64,000 nt of DNA. It comes from Endozoicomonas sp. Mp262 (lineage in GTDB: Bacteria; Pseudomonadota; Gammaproteobacteria; Pseudomonadales; Endozoicomonadaceae). The notes below the pieces were generated by a model. The model was not told the DNA's origin and did not search any database. It saw only the letters and a list, made by a program, of their open reading frames with translations. Location of the stretch: the NCBI RefSeq assembly GCF_025643335.1, contig NZ_CP092489.1, positions 2,490,501-2,554,500 of the forward strand, in the 5' to 3' direction. Shown here piece after piece: positions 63,043 through 64,000 of this stretch (within the stretch, counting starts at the first letter, position 1; each line of letters opens with the position of its first letter). The translations under genes and the position numbers were made by a program.

Positions 63043-63771
63043 CTATACGGTTTTTTTGTCGTCGTTATTATTATCGTCTTCCTGGGTGTACTGGTTGCGT
63101 GAACGGCCATCACCCGGATCATCGTTGTCGCCCGCCATATTAAAGTTGATGTTGACCTTCTCGTTACTGAAGCGGTCATTCAGGTGCTTTTGCAGGCTGG
63201 CTTCGTGCTGTGCCAGTAAATTATGGGTTTCTGCTGAGGTGGTGTTCATTGTGACGGTCAGTTCTCCACCGTGACGATGAATGCGTACTTCTGTACCTGG
63301 TAGAATATTATCTTTAATGGATATCCGTATTTCCGCGCCATTAATGGCATCTTTGGCCGAAACCTGAATCTGGTCAGCCATTTTTTGCAGGGCAGCCTCC
63401 ACTTCTTTGATGCTTTTAGTATGCTGGATCTCTTTTAGCTGTATATCAGACTTGAATTGGGCATCCTGAATCTGGGCAAAAGCCATATCCATCATATGCT
63501 CGCGGGAGCCACCACCGCCCTGGCCGTCTTTCTGCTCTTTAAGGCGCTGCTCCATCAGTTCTTTGGCTTGTTTGCTGCGCTCAGCGAAGAGGTTCTCTAG
63601 TTTCTGCTCTTCTTCCTGGCCTGAACTGGCTTTTTTGTGCCTGTCTTTCTTTTCCAGTTGCTTTGAAAAGCGTGAGGCCTCATCTTCTGATACTTTTTGG
63701 CTGGACTGATTCTGTTGGGCCTGGCTGTTCTGCTGCTGTTGCTGTGTACCGGAGTTTTGATCAATTTGCAT
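63043..63771 (-). CDS. sctP: T3SS needle-length protein SctP (YscP/FliK-like)
   Basis: 242 residues. The N-terminal half is Gln-, Lys- and Glu-rich (QQQQQNSQAQQNQSSQKVSEDEASRFSKQLEKKDRHKK), the C-terminal half has the FliK/YscP-type domain (LPGTEVRIHRHGGELTVTMNTTSAETHNLLAQHEASLQKHLNDRF). It would sense needle length and trigger the switch in SctU. Position between sctO and sctQ is as in ysc operons. Sequence of this family is poorly conserved; the call rests on both content and location. Confidence 0.87.
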   Translation of the reverse strand: MQIDQNSGTQQQQQNSQAQQNQSSQKVSEDEASRFSKQLEKKDRHKKASSGQEEEQKLENLFAERSKQAKELMEQRLKEQKDGQGGGGSREHMMDMAFAQIQDAQFKSDIQLKEIQHTKSIKEVEAALQKMADQIQVSAKDAINGAEIRISIKDNILPGTEVRIHRHGGELTVTMNTTSAETHNLLAQHEASLQKHLNDRFSNEKVNINFNMAGDNDDPGDGRSRNQYTQEDDNNNDDKKTV

Positions 63772-63782
63772 GGTAAGGCCTC

Positions 63783-64000
63783 CTAGCGCTTAGGACGAAC
63801 AGTAAACTCTTCCATTTCAATATCCTCGATGCGCTGGGCTTCCTTTGCCGCCTCCTCATCGAGCACTTTTTTAAATTCCTCGAATTTATCCACAGCTTGC
63901 CGGGCTTTTTTGTGGGCCTCCCGGGCTAATTCCAGTTGCTCTTCGGCCTCAATAACGTTGTTCTTTGCTTTTTCGATAGCCTGTTCAAGCTCGGCGTCTT
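63783..64000 (-). CDS. sctO: T3SS stalk protein SctO (YscO), 3' part only
   Basis: The minus strand reads a charged coiled coil (AELEQAIEKAKNNVIEAEEQLELAREAHKKARQAVDKFEEFKKVLDEEAAKEAQRIEDIEMEEFTVRPKR) ending at TAG 63783-63785. Coiled-coil SctO normally lies between sctN and sctP. The gene continues past the window edge. Confidence 0.85.
   Translation of the reverse strand, partial: DAELEQAIEKAKNNVIEAEEQLELAREAHKKARQAVDKFEEFKKVLDEEAAKEAQRIEDIEMEEFTVRPKR

Noticed and set aside
1-64000. tRNA or rRNA genes
   Set aside because: No cloverleaf-like or rRNA-like stretch was noticed on either strand by eye; a covariance search was not possible.

Overview
The window reads as a chromosomal segment of an IS-rich, host-associated gammaproteobacterium. 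The evidence is gamma-type housekeeping genes (sodB, aspA, sbcB, yigZ, a YbjT-like oxidoreductase), a Ysc-type type III secretion cluster at the right end, a large ethanolamine microcompartment locus, and many insertion sequences. Together these are reminiscent of Endozoicomonadaceae or similar marine animal symbionts; that placement is inference, not a database result.

Layout. 1-4.8 kb: an IS1380-type element truncates a DUF533 gene, then a DUF411 metal-protein gene, then an OFA-type MFS transporter broken by a frameshift and a second IS1380 copy. 6.4-15.5 kb (+): eutB, eutC, eutL, a BMC shell gene with a SAP/Rho-N-like tail, an AdhE-like eutE, eutM, pduL, a eut accessory gene, pduS and pduT. 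15.6-19.5 kb (+): two secreted lipoprotein phosphatases. 19.5-22.7 kb (-): PduO-type adenosyltransferase, eutA, eutH. 23-26 kb: a third IS1380 copy and, facing the eut genes, a gene for an exported protein that ends in a full-length eukaryotic-type homeodomain. 25.9-32.6 kb (-): a fused eutB-eutC gene with an altered active site, eutP interrupted by an IS4-type element, eutS, eutQ, eutN and a divergent adenosyltransferase paralogue. 32.6-37.5 kb (-): a MITE-like palindrome, btuB, btuF, a cobalamin riboswitch and a decayed cobQ. 37.6-47.5 kb: an IS archipelago (a DDE element, IS30, IS630, two types of IS4-like element, ISAs1) containing two exported-protein genes. 47.6-59 kb: sodB, a coiled-coil membrane protein with a probable ATT start, a long coiled-coil protein, a PilZ protein, yigZ, a nuclease-family protein, an orphan higA, sbcB, two response-regulator-type genes and aspA. 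59.2-64 kb (-): sctU, T, S, R, Q, P and O (partial).

How it works together. Imported B12 (btuB/btuF under a riboswitch) would be adenosylated by the PduO-type enzyme, with PduS as the likely cobalamin reductase and EutA as reactivase, to feed ethanolamine ammonia-lyase inside a hybrid Eut/Pdu shell (EutL, M, S, N, K-like, PduT). EutE then makes acetyl-CoA and PduL makes acetyl phosphate. Three eut transcription units share a TTGAC-N4-GTCAA palindrome upstream, which suggests one CRP/FNR-superfamily regulator. De novo or salvage B12 synthesis through cobQ is lost, so the pathway appears dependent on imported corrinoid.

Most striking: the exported homeodomain protein at 24.7-25.9 kb, and the fused EutBC enzyme, in which the residue aligned with catalytic Asp362 is serine.
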